64,000 nt of DNA from Sternotherus odoratus (lineage: Eukaryota; Chordata; Testudines; Kinosternidae). The notes under the pieces are model-generated. The model was not told the DNA's origin. It saw nothing but the letters and a program-made list of their open reading frames with translations, and made no database searches. Of the stretch, positions 1 to 12,245 are shown in pieces; positions within the stretch are counted from its first letter, which is position 1, and every line of letters begins with the position of its first letter. A program made the position numbers and the translations under genes. The DNA lies in NCBI GenBank assembly GCA_032164245.1, contig JAVMKO010000003.1, positions 65,232,390-65,296,389 on the forward strand, given 5' to 3'.

Positions 1-2754
1 AATGTAAGTCTCGAACACTCAACAGTTTGGCATGATGTTTTCATAAAACATTACAGGAGAGCAACAGCAAAGCAAGTTCTGAATGTATTTTAGCCCTATA
101 GCATCAACTGCATTACAACCAAGGAAACATTTTCACTGTTGTCAGGAACCTTCAATCTTATGAAAAAATAATCCTGTAGACAGAAAGTGCTTACATACGT
201 TCTTAGAATCATGGAACTTACCGATGTTATAGACCTAGCCTTGATGCCTTCTTCAGTATGTATGCTACATCACTACCTCAAACACTTCCTTCTCACTTCA
301 TCATGACACCTTTAATATGTAAGTCAGTAACTATTTAAAGATGTACATATTCAGTTTATCTACCGGCATGTACAAGCCTAACCTGAATAATCATGTGACC
401 ATACTGCTGCTTGTCACTCCAGACCTTATCCATTGTTTGCTATCCCCCTGTGTAAGCACCTCTGAACAGTAACCAGGTCTATCTGTACTGTAAAGTGCCT
501 AACATATTTGAGTGTTGTAAAACTAGTAATAACAATCATCAGTAAAGTCAGATAGAATATCTCCCTGCCAATACAAGATCAAGACTGTTTTCTGTCCCAA
601 AATTCATTCTTTTAAGAGTTCCGTAGTTTAAAAGGTGTGTGCCAGGTACATGCAGGGTGTGATTTTGTATTATATTAAAACATATAACCATCATTTATTC
701 TGCCAGTTAAAAACATTATGTCTATACTAATATATACAAGACTTCATGTTTCTAGTTTTCTAGAAAAGGTTTAATACTGACAATTAGAATCCTTGCACCT
801 AACTGTATTGTTTAGCTTGCAAATGCATGTTAAGTGCATATTTATTTTTCCTTTGATGCAGATCATACCACAAACATTTGATTAATATCTGCAGCAGTTC
901 ATATTCCATACTAACTGTAAAAACATGATATAAAACACTTGCTTTCATATATTACTTTATTGTCTGAATTATTTGTGCCTCTGATGGCCTCATGGTGGTA
1001 CACCAATTTATGCCTTTCAGTGAAGGCTGACAAGTATTATGTCTCTGATTTTAGCTTCACTTGTGTCTGAAGAGGCTTATTCTCTATTTTTTCAATCAAA
1101 GGGTGGGATGCACCAGTATATTTCAGTGATAAGGATTCTTGAAAATTATTTTAAAAAAATTATTCACTTGTTTTAAGCAGAGGGGATGAAAACATTCTAT
1201 TTTCAAAGGATCAGATAATGTACTGGGGTTTAATTAGTGGTTGGAGTAGTGATGCCCTAAAGAGATGCCACTGCTTAAATTCCTCGCATCTGATGTACTA
1301 AGGAATTTTTGTTTTCCTCCTTTGCCCCCCCCCTTCCCCTCCTTGTAGCAGTTTTATCAGAACACCACAAGAAGAGTGCTGTACTATATATTTATTTTAG
1401 AGAACTGACACCTGGAACACCAGCAAACCAAAATTCTTGTGTAAACATTCATGTTCAGTGAGGGTTAATGTTTATACTGCAGCTGTATGAAAACTTTTGT
1501 GTATTCACAGGAATCCTGTATATTTAGTCTAAATTGTTCCTTTTCTGCCAAGATTGTATGAATCAGAACATGTATTTAATATGCAAAACTTCTCTTTATT
1601 GGAAGATTAGTAATTCCTTTAAGATACTTTCTCTTACCTTCTGTTTAAAGAGGTTACTAGTTTACTCCTATCTTTTTGCAGGTATACATAGGAAGTGAAG
1701 TTACTATTATGACTAAGCTGCAGATAAATTTCACATATGGGTTCTTCATTAAAGACCAAGTTCCTCGACTTCTGTAAATAGTTGTTGCTTAATGGAAGTC
1801 AATAGAGTTATGAAATTTTACACTAGCAGAAGAGCTGGTCCTCATAAATGGTAAGTCCTTTTCCATTGAAAACAGTTAGAGCTTATGCTGTTCATTTCAG
1901 TGGAACCTTAATTTGGCCACAAGCAGTTTCATATTTAAATATTTCCTTAAAAGCCTACTATGAACAGATTTCTTCTGATTTTTGGAATTTTAACTAATAT
2001 ATATATATTAATGTAAACGTTCCTCCAATGTTGGAAACTCAAAGCAAAGCAGCACTGAAATTGTCTGCATGACATCCAGAGAAATTGACTACAAAGCGTT
2101 GTCAGCATATTACACTTCTGGCTGAAATGTCTTCATCTGCTAGCGTTACAAGTAACACTTAAAACGATTCTACCAAAAGGAAACAAAAAAATATCTATTT
2201 TGTTTGCTTTGTACATTTGACAGCACTTTGTATATATTCAGTTTCCCCTGAAGTTTGTGTTGGTTTTTCTGGAGGGGGGGAAAATCCCCACCTATATAGG
2301 AAACATGGTTGTGAAATTACTTTAAAAACGCAAGGGATTTCAAGGGCAGGTCTGGTACCTGAAACTACTATTAAGTTATTAAAAATGAATTAAAATATTT
2401 CAAGTTGAAACAAATATGAAACGAGCCAGTACAGCTTCACTGCCAAAGCTGAGCAAACTGCATGTAAGCAGACTGCATAAAAGTACACTAAAACAGATGT
2501 TTTACAGTTCTATCACTTTTAATAATCGAAGGTGTTATTAATTATCCAGTGTTGGATTTTTTAAAATTATTTTGAATATCTGAAAATGCTACTTAAAATT
2601 AAATGTTTTGGCCAACACACTGCATATTACCAACCTGTTCCAATACTAGAACATGAAGTGCACGATAAAAGCTTTTAACTCACAACCTCATTTGTTTTTA
2701 AAACACTGGGAGACAAAATCAAAGTGTTATAGTCACGGACAAAAAGTGTACCAA
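1..2754. other. AT-rich non-coding flank, nothing recognised
   Basis: No long reading frame, splice-bounded exon or recognisable repeat is visible. The stretch is AT-rich with short homopolymer runs, for example a C run near 1325. If the CpG island at 6.3-7.9 kb is the first exon of a minus-strand gene, this would be part of its first intron, but nothing in the sequence proves that. Confidence 0.5.
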
Positions 2755-4333
2755 TCTATATATATAAAAGTCAAGTGGTGTATGTATGTATGTATGTATG
2801 TATGACAGCGAACTCCTCCCGCACCATTTGAGCCAGAGACTTGAAATTTGGTACAGTTAGGAGTCTTGGGGTCTAGATGGTCGTAAGGGTCGAAAAATTT
2901 TCGGATCTCACCTCTGACGCCCCCCAGGGGTGAAAGTCTTTCAGGGCCAATCACATCAGCTGGGCGGTTAGGTGGTGATGATGTCATAATACCCCCTCCA
3001 ACAGACACCGCACTCGCTCAGCTCACCCCTCCCTCCTCCAACGGAACCCCGGAGATCCCTCAGTTCTCTGCCCCTCCCCCCTCCCAACGGAACCCCGGAA
3101 TCCATCAGCTCTGTGCCCCCCCCCCCCACCTGCGAAGGTCCCCGGAATCCCTCGGCTCTGCCTCCCCCCCTGCAACGGATCCGAGTTGGGTTTGGTAGGA
3201 CAGTAAGTGAGGTGGGGGTGTCGGGTTCGGTCGGGGGATGAGGTGGGGGTGTCGGGTTTGGTTGGGTGGGTGAGGTGGGGGTGTTGGGTTTGGTTGGGGC
3301 GTAAGTGAGCCGGGGGGTGTCGGGGTTGGTCTGGGGGGGGTGGGAAGGTGTCGGGGTGGGTGAGGGGTGAGGTGTGGGTGTTGGGTTTGGTCTGGGGGGG
3401 GGAAGGTGTCGGGGTGGGTGCCCAGACCAAACCCGACACACCCCCGGCTCACTTACCCCCCGACCAAACCCGACACCGCCACCTCACCCCCCCACCAACC
3501 GTAACACCCCCTGACCAACCCCAACACCCACACCTCACCCCTCACCCACCCCGACACCTTCCCTCCCCCCCAGACCAAACCCGACACCCCCGGCTCACTT
3601 ACCCCCCGACCGAACCCAACACCCCCACCTCACCCCCCCACCAATCGCAACACCCCCAGACCAAACCCGACACCCTCCGGCTCACTTACCCCCCGACCGA
3701 ACCTGACACCCCCACCTCACAGCCCCACCAACCGCAACACCCCCTGACCAACCCCAACACCCACCCCTCACCCACCCCGACACCTTCCCACCCCCCCAGA
3801 CCAAACCCGACACCCCCCGGCTCACTTACCCCCCGACCAAACCCGACACCCCCACCTCACCCCCCACCAACCGCAAAACCCCCTGACCAACCCCAACACC
3901 CACACCTCACCCACCCCGACAACTTCCCACCCCCCCAGACCAAACCCGACACCCCCCCCCCCCGGCTCACGGTGCACTGTGTAGCACACAGACTATTAAA
4001 TACACTGTTCAGTCGGCGGGTGAGGTGGGGGTGTCAGGTTTGCTCAGGGGGTGAGGTGGGGGTGTCGGGTTTGGTTGGGGGGTCAGGTGGGGGTGTCGGG
4101 TTCGGTCGGGGGGTGAGGTGGGGGTGTTGGGTTTGCCTGGGGGGGGTCAGGTGGGGTTGTCGGGTTTGGTCGGGGGGTAAGTGAGCCGGGGGGTGTTGGG
4201 GTTGGTCGGGGGGGGTGGGTGGGAAGGTGTCGGGGTGGGTGAGGGGTGAGTGTTGGGGTTGGTCAGGGGGTGTCAGCTGTCTGCCCCCTCCCCACCTCCG
4301 ACTGACCCGAGCAACGCCGGGCACTTATGCTAG
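2755..4333 (+). mobile_element. Non-autonomous Helitron
   Basis: The left end is TCTATATATATAAAAG directly after an A, and the right end is CTAG followed by T. This is the A|TC...CTRR|T signature of Helitron insertion without target duplication. About 9 bases before the CTAG there is a GC hairpin (CCCG at 4306-4309 pairing with CGGG at 4318-4321), as expected of a Helitron 3' terminus. A short TATG microsatellite lies at about 2779-2803. No Rep/helicase gene is present. The interior is G/C-rich minisatellite, and long open frames there are repeat artefacts without stop codons. It could instead be another element with fortuitous ends, but both termini and the hairpin agree. Confidence 0.8.
3183..4270. 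repeat. Inverted G/C-rich minisatellite inside the Helitron
   Basis: A roughly 30-base unit built on GAGGTGGGGGTGTCGGGTTT is repeated on the plus strand at about 3183-3420. Its complement fills about 3421-3966, and the first orientation resumes at about 4012-4270. The block is therefore a set of tandem arrays facing each other in alternating orientation. Runs of G in every unit could form G-quadruplexes on alternating strands. A shorter threefold repeat of about 60 bases (NNCGGAACCCCGGA core) lies just left of it at about 3000-3180. Confidence 0.85.
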
Positions 4334-6067
4334 TACTTTATACAGGTTAAAAGCCTTGTTCGCTGTCCTGTGGAATACTGGCAGCCTCATGGCTCCACAG
4401 AAGCTGCTCTCTAATAGTGGCATCTTGCCAATAGGACTCATAGGGCAAACTCTCAATTTGTTTTTATTTTTAGTTACATCTACAGATGTAGTTAAAAAAA
4501 AAAGTGGTTCCCTTTCAACCAGTGAAATTTTCCCCCCAAGTTGCATTGCCATTGCCTCTTCCTAAAATGTTCTCAACTTCATCTTCAAGCGCTCAATACG
4601 CTAGACATATTTATTTCCAGAAACATGCTAACCACAATTTGGCTTTTCACGTAGGCAGTCTTTTTCTGAGAAAAGCAACAAGGCTCTTTTAGACAAGGTG
4701 TCTCCAATTTTATTTTAATCTCTGTCCTGAACCTCTGTAGTCCTGCTTTCCTAAAAAAAAAGGAGCTGTGGTGTCTTCTTCAAACTGTATTTAATTGTCC
4801 TCTTTTTTACCCACAGGACTTGCCCACGGTATCAAAAGACCCATTCATGACATGAGGTAAACAGCTGGGCCAGTGCTTAACATAGTTTAATTAGATAAGA
4901 ACAAATGATGTTCAGCACCACTGCAGGAACAGCAGTTACAAAGGTGTTAACCATCTCTTTTGGCACTAGTTGCATAAGAAAGTTTCCAGCACTGTATTGG
5001 ATAGTTTATTCTACTTTTAAAAATATAATACCAAGATATTTGTGTACTATATACAATAAATTAAAAAATATAATCACACCTTGCTAAACAGACATATGTT
5101 AGGACATATTTACTCAGACAAATTCAGAGTTAACTGTTCAGCCTGAGCAACTGGGCCAGGCACTAGTAGATGTGTATGGAGGAGTAGGAAAAAGATAGAT
5201 AATCTGCCCAGGTCCTTATTTCTTCACCTCAAGGAGGGTGGTTGCGAAGGAGAAGAGGGTGATGCATGTAGTCACAGATTCTCTAGCCACATTTCCATCA
5301 TATTATAGACCTGGAGCAAGATCCTCAGCTGGTATAAGTCAACATAGCACTGTTGGCTTCAATGGAGCTACATCAATTTACACCAGCTCAGAGACTGTCC
5401 CTGGATCTCTCCTTCTTCCAGGGGATGAGGTTTCAATTCTATTGCTAGTGTTGTAAGTGGCTATTGAGCGGATGAGTAGATTTGCCCTGCAGAGCACAAT
5501 TATGAACAGAGCCCTGCATAGATACAAAATTTGTATCCGCATCTAATCCACAATCCTCAGAAATGATCTGCAGATATAAAGCAGATACCAAAGATTTGTA
5601 GGGGTTTAATTATGAAAATACATTATAGTTACATATTTATCAGCAATGATACTGAATCCAGATAAATCAATATACAACTGAAGTCCTTACAACCTAGTAG
5701 CATTCATAATTGTCAGCATGATAGCACCTAATTTATTCCGTGCAAAACAGCTCAAAGAAAAATATTATTTTTATGGATTTTACATTTACTATTGTCATTC
5801 TGGTAATAATGTGGTAGGTCCTATCCACACACAGAAGACACAGACCTTGACATGAACAATTTAAAACAGTAAACAGAGGATGATGGAGCGGGGGATTAAA
5901 TAAAATGTTTTAAGTGCTTTACTGAATTTGACCTTTTAAAATAAATGACCAACAACACCCAACTACTTCTTTATCCCATTAAATGTAGCTAGTTAACTTA
6001 TTGCAGATACTACCATAAAAATGGGTCCTGAGAAGAAATTTGAAGGAGAGGGTAGATAGATTAGGGG
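4334..6067. other. Non-coding, with one weak inverted repeat
   Basis: No gene is seen. At about 5318-5395 an imperfect palindrome has arms reading roughly CTCAGCTGGTATAA and TTTACACCAGCTCAGAG around a TTCAATGGAGC centre. This resembles a MITE-like palindrome common in reptile DNA, but the arms are diverged and no target duplication was found. Confidence 0.4.
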
Positions 6068-6300
6068 GACTGATCTACACATTGGTCTATCTACATTGAC
6101 ATAGCCACCAAGCTCAGGGGTGTGAAATATCCACAGCCTATAGAGTGCGCCTACATCACCCTAGCCCTGGGGCAGAGGCAATAAGATGAATGGAAGAATT
6201 CTTCGGTAGACGCACCCAGCTTCCACTGCTCTGGGATCGGGGCTCTACAACTGCAGGCAAAACCCTTCCATCGGAGTAGCCTGTGTCTACACGAGGGGGC
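6068..6300. mobile_element. Degraded MITE of the CTACAC-terminal type
   Basis: The left part has tandem short motifs of the form TCTACATTGACATAGCCACC...CTCAGGGGTGTG, and the right edge near 6290 reads TGTGTCTACACGAGGGGGC. This resembles the terminal parts of the Harbinger-like MITEs elsewhere in the window. Ends and target duplication cannot be set with confidence. Confidence 0.3.
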
Positions 6301-7920
6301 TACGCCTGCACATCCTTCGCAGCGGGCACAGGGGGCAGAGCCTCCTCCACACTGGGGATGAACCTTCATTCCCTCCGTTGGTCCCGCTCGGGGAGCTGCG
6401 CTGGGGCAGCCCCCGGCTCGGTGGGCAGCGCAGCTAGGATCGCCGGGGGGACTCATGCTGCCTTGAAGCTGGGCAGGAGGCGGGAATCGGGGAGGGCGCC
6501 GGACGAAGCGCGGATCCCGAGCGGGGCTGCCGGGGCCGCAAGGCTGGAGCGAGCTGGATCCGCGGCAGCGGGGGACTCCAGCGCGGCTGGTGGCAGGAAC
6601 GAGGCCGGGCACCCGGGCGGGCGGGGACAGCGAGCCAGGCCCGGCTGTGCGGACCGGGGGGAGGCGGGGCGGGTCCGGCCTGGCCCCGCGCGCAGGCAGG
6701 CTGGGGAACCGGCTCCCTGCACGCGCCCGTGGGGGTGGGGGGGGCAACTGCCCGCGCGGGGACTCCGGTTCCTCGGGGCTTCACCTCCCGCCACGTGCGC
6801 GCCGCCCCGCAGGGCGGGCTGCAGAGAAACCCCGCCCCGGGGCGGAGGCAGCGGCAGCCCCGTTCGCTCCCCCTGCGCACGCGGCGGTGAAAACCCACGA
6901 CGAGCCCAGCGCGCGCGGCGCGGCAGCGGCTTCCGGTTGCGACCGCTGCCCGGGCGGATCCAGGCGTCCGGGGACGGCGGGGTGACGGCGTGACCGTTCC
7001 ACTCCCTCCCCCCCCCCGCTCGGGAGATGGAGTCGCCCAGGCCGCCCCCGCGCGCGCGCCCTGAGCGTTGCCATGAGCCATCGCGCTCCAGCCATGTCCC
7101 CGGCGCAGCCAACAAAGGGCCCCGGCGGGCGGGGAGAAGCGGCCGCGAGCGGGGCGGAGGGGCCGGGGCCTGCTGCCCCCACCCAGGGGCCGCCCGCGGT
7201 GCTCTGCGGGGGCGGCAGGGAGCGGGCCGGGCCGGGGGACACTCACCTGGGGTCGCGGCGGGGCCGGGAGCGGCGGCGGCGCTGGTGCCCGGGTTCCCCC
7301 CGCTCTTTGTGTGCGAGGGTCCGCGCGCTGCGCTCTCGCGTGACGTGACGGGACCGTGTGTCATTTCCGCACAAGGACACAGCGCCCCGCGCTGCGGCCA
7401 GCGCCACCCGCCGCCCGCTCCCACTGGGGACCCCGCGCCCCGCCCGCCCCGTGGAAATACCCGCCCCCGCGCGACGGCCGCCGGCTCCCCGGGCAGACGC
7501 GGGCGGCGGAGAGGCCGGGCCGGCTCGGGGCAGGGGCCGAGCTGCTTCCCCGCGTCCGCGACACCGTTCGCGGCGGGTGGGGAACCACCCCCCGGAGCGG
7601 GGCTGGCAGCCTGCCCCTGCCGGCCCCGGCGCACAGCCCGGCCCCGGCTGCCGTGGGTGGGAGCCCGGGCGGGCCGGCCCCAGCGTCTCGCACATGAAGT
7701 TAACAGGGGGCACCCGTGGGCGGGGGAGCAGCGCGGGCCGCGAACGGCGGGGTTGGTGCCTGGCTGCTCGCCCGCAGCTCCACGCCGCGGGGCGTGTGGA
7801 AACCGCGCCCGGGATGAAAACCCGCCCGAGCCGCCCGTCTCCCTGAGCGGGTCTTTGTAAGCGCGGTCCCCGCATACTCCGTCTTGGTGGCGCGGCGGAG
7901 ACTCCTCCCGCCCCCCTTCC
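6290..7920 (-). promoter_or_regulatory. CpG island, putative gene promoter (BEND3 by synteny)
   Basis: About 1.6 kb of very GC- and CpG-rich DNA stands out from AT-rich flanks. It contains many GC boxes (CCCCGCCCC type) and a CRE-like TGACGTGA near 7340. All six frames are open over long stretches because stop codons are rare in such DNA, so the frames here are not evidence of proteins. A minus-strand splice donor (CCAG|GTGAGT, exon end 7247) implies a transcript running leftward. In human 6q21, BEND3 lies just downstream of PDSS2 on the same strand, so this is a plausible BEND3 promoter with a 5' noncoding exon. That identity is inference from gene order only. The island could also fire in both directions. 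Confidence 0.65.
7241..7247 (-). other. Candidate first-exon splice donor
   Basis: Read on the minus strand, the exon ends ...CCCCAG and the intron begins GTGAGTG, a full match to the vertebrate donor consensus. It sits in the middle of the CpG island, where a 5' noncoding first exon would end. A second, weaker minus-strand donor (GGGCT|GTAAGT, exon end 8052) lies at the right rim of the island. The transcription start is not determinable from sequence. Confidence 0.5.
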
Positions 7921-9870
7921 ACACCTGACTGGGGAAGCCCGCTCGGCTGCTCTAACATCCTCAGCATCATCTTGTTACAGGAGCAACTGGAGGCCTCCTT
8001 TGTTAGGTAAAGCACAAAGCCCGGGCTGGCCGCAGTCCTACCCGCACTTACAGCCCAAGCCAACACCAACAAGCATTTTGACATGGTGGGGGCTCTGCAC
8101 TTTTCTGGGGTAATCCGTGAACATCAAAATTGGACTGACTCAAGTTTAAACTCCGAAATCGAGTCTCCCGTCTACATATAAAAATGCATCCTCCGAAACC
8201 TGCTCCGAGGAAATGAAAATTGCATGTACATAGTTCATTTACAATATTCAAAGATCATGGACACTTTCATGCCTCCTATTTCAAGAATTAAGAATGGATA
8301 TACTTCGTTTGGCACAGAACATGCGATTGAAATATTTAATAAGCTCCCCCTGCCAAAGTCATAGTAAGTGTAATTAACATCCAGATCCAATTATGAATGT
8401 CTGAACAATCCATAAGAAAAATATAGAGAGATTCATACAGGGCTGCATCGGCTCTGAATTTAATGATTACAGTTGTACATAATAGATTATAGACAACCAA
8501 AGCCCAGGAACATTGCATTTCGGATAAGTTGTCACGAAAGTAAATCACCTAGTTAAAGAAATCAGTTTTAAGGATGCCTTGAAATTATATAAAAGCTACA
8601 CTTAATATGCCTCACTTCTATGAAGAACCTCAGAGAACAGGTATTTTCTAAATTTCCTACTGCCAGTTTAGAAAGGGTATTCATGCAGTTTAATTTTGGA
8701 GTGTACAATTTCATTTAAAAACACTCGATTATTCTTAAACCTCTCACTTATTTAAAAATATTTACATTTATTCATATATTAAATGCTGTTTGGTTCACTT
8801 TCAAGCTGAAGTGTTTAGCAGTTTAATCACTTATCTTCAAGCATTGGTCGTTTGAACTAGGTTCTTTTCAGTTGCTTCAGCTTTGGTCGGAAGGGGGCTG
8901 CAATGACTTACAGTTAATGGAAATCACATGGTTTCTATGTTAAGTACCTGGGTATATTATAATTTTTCCCAAACTTAACTACACATTGCCAGGAATCCTA
9001 ACTTTTAAAAAAATATATAAACGAGACACATTTGCAGTAACCTAAAACATGTCCGATATTATTCTAGCAATTCTTACTGTTCCTTGCTATTAAAGGGGGA
9101 GGATGGTGAGAAGAGCAAATAATTTCCTGTCAACAATTTGCAGAAGTTACTCTCATTTAATGTCTGTAAAATACAAATTTCTGGCCCCGCCGAACTGTTG
9201 GCTATTTGAAGTAGATGGAAAGGGCTGTCTTCCTAAAATGTCTCCCACTATTTAGTGACCCTTTGAAATAAGTAGTTATATATCACACCTGACACCTTTT
9301 ATATGCGTTTTCTTTAGCTAGGATAGAGTTTTTGGCCCTGTTGCTAGGAGTGGAAAGTGTCCTACCATGCTTGTTAATAGGATTTTCCTTTTACTTAGAA
9401 GAGTGTTTCATTTTATGAAATCATCACTTATATGCTGTCCTTTTTCCAGAGAGCAGGATCAATGATGCCACTGCTGTTACTTTATAATAAAAATATACAT
9501 AAAACCATAGCAATAGACAATCATTTTTGTGGTAAGATATACAGGGCAAGCACAATTAAAGGCTACAAAACTGAAATTGACAAGTACAAAGACTGCTTCT
9601 TGATTAATAAAATAACAGGTAAAACACCTTGAGCTCAGCAACATCCAGATTTAGGAGTTAAACCTAAAATTACAGTTTGTAACCTAGTGAAAAGAAATTT
9701 CAACAAAATAAATCTAGCTTTATTTTTGGAAAAAAAACCCCAAAATCCGCTGTAAGTCAAACTACTCAGAATGCACTTGAAAATCACTAAAATTAATATT
9801 TTCCTAAAGAATAAAAGGCGATAGTGTTCAATTTTAAAGAACAGTCACATGCTAAGTGGTGGATCTAAGG
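7921..9870. other. Non-coding, nothing recognised
   Basis: AT-rich DNA right of the CpG island. The first 300 bases are intermediate in composition and could be upstream regulatory sequence of the minus-strand transcript. No repeats or exons were recognised. Confidence 0.4.
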
Positions 9871-10244
9871 CAGTGGTTCCCAAACGGGTTCATGAACTCT
9901 TGGGGGTTCACAAAATGTTATAGGGGATTCTCTGGAAAAAAAATCCCTATTGGTGGCTAGAGCTGTCCCTAGGGATCCCCGGCAGCACGGGGCCAGTAAT
10001 CCCTGGACTTTCAAGAGCTAAACTGATCAAAGCAAGCATATCTATCACTCTGAGGAAATTTAAATTTAAAGATTCCTCATAAGAAATGGAAAGAGAGATG
10101 GTTATTTTTTGCTGTTTTTAAAATTAAACAGGCAGCTACTATTGTTTTTAATTTTTTTATGAAAAACAAGTTTAGGAGGGGGTTCGCAAGACTTGAGATT
10201 TTAGTGAAAGTGGTTCACAGGTTGTTAAAGTTTGGGAACCAGTG
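9871..10244. mobile_element. hAT MITE with 8-bp target duplication
   Basis: Inverted ends CAGTGGTTCCCAAAC at the left and GTTTGGGAACCAGTG at the right are flanked by a perfect 8-bp duplication ATCTAAGG (9863-9870 and 10245-10252). The length of 374 bp, the CAGNG-type ends and the 8-bp target site are diagnostic of a non-autonomous hAT element. No coding capacity. Confidence 0.93.
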
Positions 10245-10252
10245 ATCTAAGG

Positions 10253-12245
10253 AGCGAAATAGTTACTAAATATATTGCACCTCTTAATGACATATTTAGA
10301 TTTTTGAAATCTTAAAAAAAAAACTAACAGATTTTTGGGGCTTGCTTGTAAAGTATTTCTTTGAGATTTCTTTCCTGCAAATGCACAACTCTGCCAAAAT
10401 CTCTTGAAGCTCAAGCTGCTGGCAGATTTACAGTGACAGATTCTATGAATAATCACAACAGATAATAAAGAGGGGGGGAAAAAGCAATGAAATCCTTCAA
10501 ATTAACTATTTACAGGTTACTGTTTATGGGAGCCCCTAAAGCACAGATTACCTGTGAGCTCCTCTGATAAATCACTAGAATGTAGGATACATTATCAACA
10601 AGACAAATTCCCTAAAGTGGATCCAGTTCTAAACAGTGGTTCAAGATAAAAAGCCATTCCAGAGAACTTTATTCAGGGTCTTATTTTTACTGTACTGTAT
10701 TATCATTATAAACTAGGCCAAGTCTTGTGTGATTTATCTTCTTTCAGTACTGTACAGCTAAATGAACATGCTATTAAAGGGTTAAATGTTTTAACACCTG
10801 CCACAGCTGTTAAGCAGTGTTGTAGCCTTAGTCTGATTTTACTTGAATGCTTTACATGGTGGGATTTAGTAAAGGGAAAGAGAAAGGAAAAAGCCAACCA
10901 CTGCAATCCCAAACTCAATTTCAAAGCCCTCGAGAAAATGCTTGCCAATTTGAATTCCATCTCATTTCTACTCTATGGTGCTGGCCCGAGGCACTGAAGC
11001 TACTGGGGGACCCACACCCAGGAGGAGACCTGAAGGCCTCAGCTAGGCATTCAGGAGCATGATCATGTTGTTGCAGAAACACTACTAAGCACACTGTCTT
11101 CAGGCAATGCAGATAGCAAGTTTAGATTGACTTCCCAGCCGGTCTTGAAAAAAGTCCCCCCCTTTTTTTTTTCACCATCTGAACACGTGCTACATAAGTC
11201 ATTTATTCACATGTGCACTTTTTTGTTTCATGCTGTTGGCTCAACAGCCACTCTGTGACACTATGGCACACACTGGAAAATTCCAATTCAGCATGGGGAG
11301 AAAAAATATCCATTCTCCTATTTCATACAAGTGAACTTTAAAGGAAAGTTCGTTATCAAGGGTAAGTGTAAACAATGCAGCACTTGTCACTTGACCCAAC
11401 TGAAACTAGAAGTAGGAGAACTTGTGGCACCTTAGAGACGAATATATTTGGGCATAAGCTTTCCTGGGCTACAACCCAATTCTTCAACTGAAACTAGGTT
11501 ACAGCTGTAAAGATGTGAACAAAAACTGTTGGAATCTAGTAACTGGTTTAATATTTTTCAAAGCGGCTTGAAGGTAGAAAGCATCCCTATCCAAAAGTCC
11601 CATAGAATTTAATGAGAATGAAACTAATAAGGTTCTATACAAATTTACTCTAACAAACTATAGGATCCAGATTCTACCCTAAGCTAGGGCCCCTTTATGC
11701 CAGTCCACTGGCAGGAAGGATCAATAAATGTGTCAAGGTATGAATTTTTCTGTGGGCAGCCCTCTCACATGGGTAACAGAACCAGTGTAGCTGGCTTTTA
11801 CACTGTTGGTGGGAGAAAGGTGGCAGGATTGGAGCATTGCAGTACTATACCAGGCTTTTGAAGCCATAGCAAGATAACAGTTTAGAGCAGCCATAAGGTC
11901 TGGGCTGGTGCAAAAATGGGGAGTCAAAAATGGCTCTTTTGAGGCCTCTTCACTCAGCTGTGCTTCATACATATTTGGCACAGGTGAAACTCTATCCAAA
12001 CAGCTTGATATAGATTTTTACCTAGGTTTTTGAGCTGTCCTGTAGAACTCCATAGCAGGGATATAACTCTTTATCAAATCCTATAGGAAGGTTAAGAAAA
12101 CCTATAAAACATTCAAGATTAAAAAGGGGACCTCCAGATATAAAAGGTCATCTAGCTAAGAGCTGTAGCAGATTCACATCCTCTGTGGATCAGGCAGAGA
12201 GGGTGATATGTACACACGCAATTGGTTACATAAGCAATAACTAAA
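10253..12245. other. Non-coding between repeats
   Basis: No gene seen. Apart from the small retroposon at 11410-11484, no repeat was recognised. The open frames near 10706-11062 show no domain and no splice context. Confidence 0.4.
11410..11484. mobile_element. Short retroposon fragment, 13-bp target duplication
   Basis: This 75-bp insert contains ACTTGTGGCACCTTAGAGAC and GGGCATAAGCTTTCCTGGGC, the body motifs of the fold-back retroposons at 15.4, 35.5, 44.8 and 59.0 kb. It is bounded by a perfect 13-bp direct repeat CAACTGAAACTAG (11397-11409 and 11485-11497). A duplication of this length suits target-primed retrotransposition, not a cut-and-paste transposon. Only one arm of the fold-back is present. 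Confidence 0.8.

Noticed and set aside
3348..4184. 278-residue frame with PNPTPPPHPP-like repeats
   Set aside because: Translation of the Helitron minisatellite, not a gene.
1..6150. BEND3 coding exons
   Set aside because: Scanned the minus strand for BEN-domain or N-terminal BEND3 coding sequence and found none; the coding part, if this gene is BEND3, lies left of the window.
7961..8005. Possible 26-bp plus-strand exon between CTTGTTACAG and GTAAAG at the island rim
   Set aside because: Acceptor lacks a good pyrimidine tract and there is no partner exon; likely coincidence.
6453..8084. 543-residue minus-strand frame across the CpG island
   Set aside because: Low-complexity Pro/Arg/Ala translation of GC-rich DNA; overlapping frames on both strands are equally open. 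Only the splice donor is considered meaningful.
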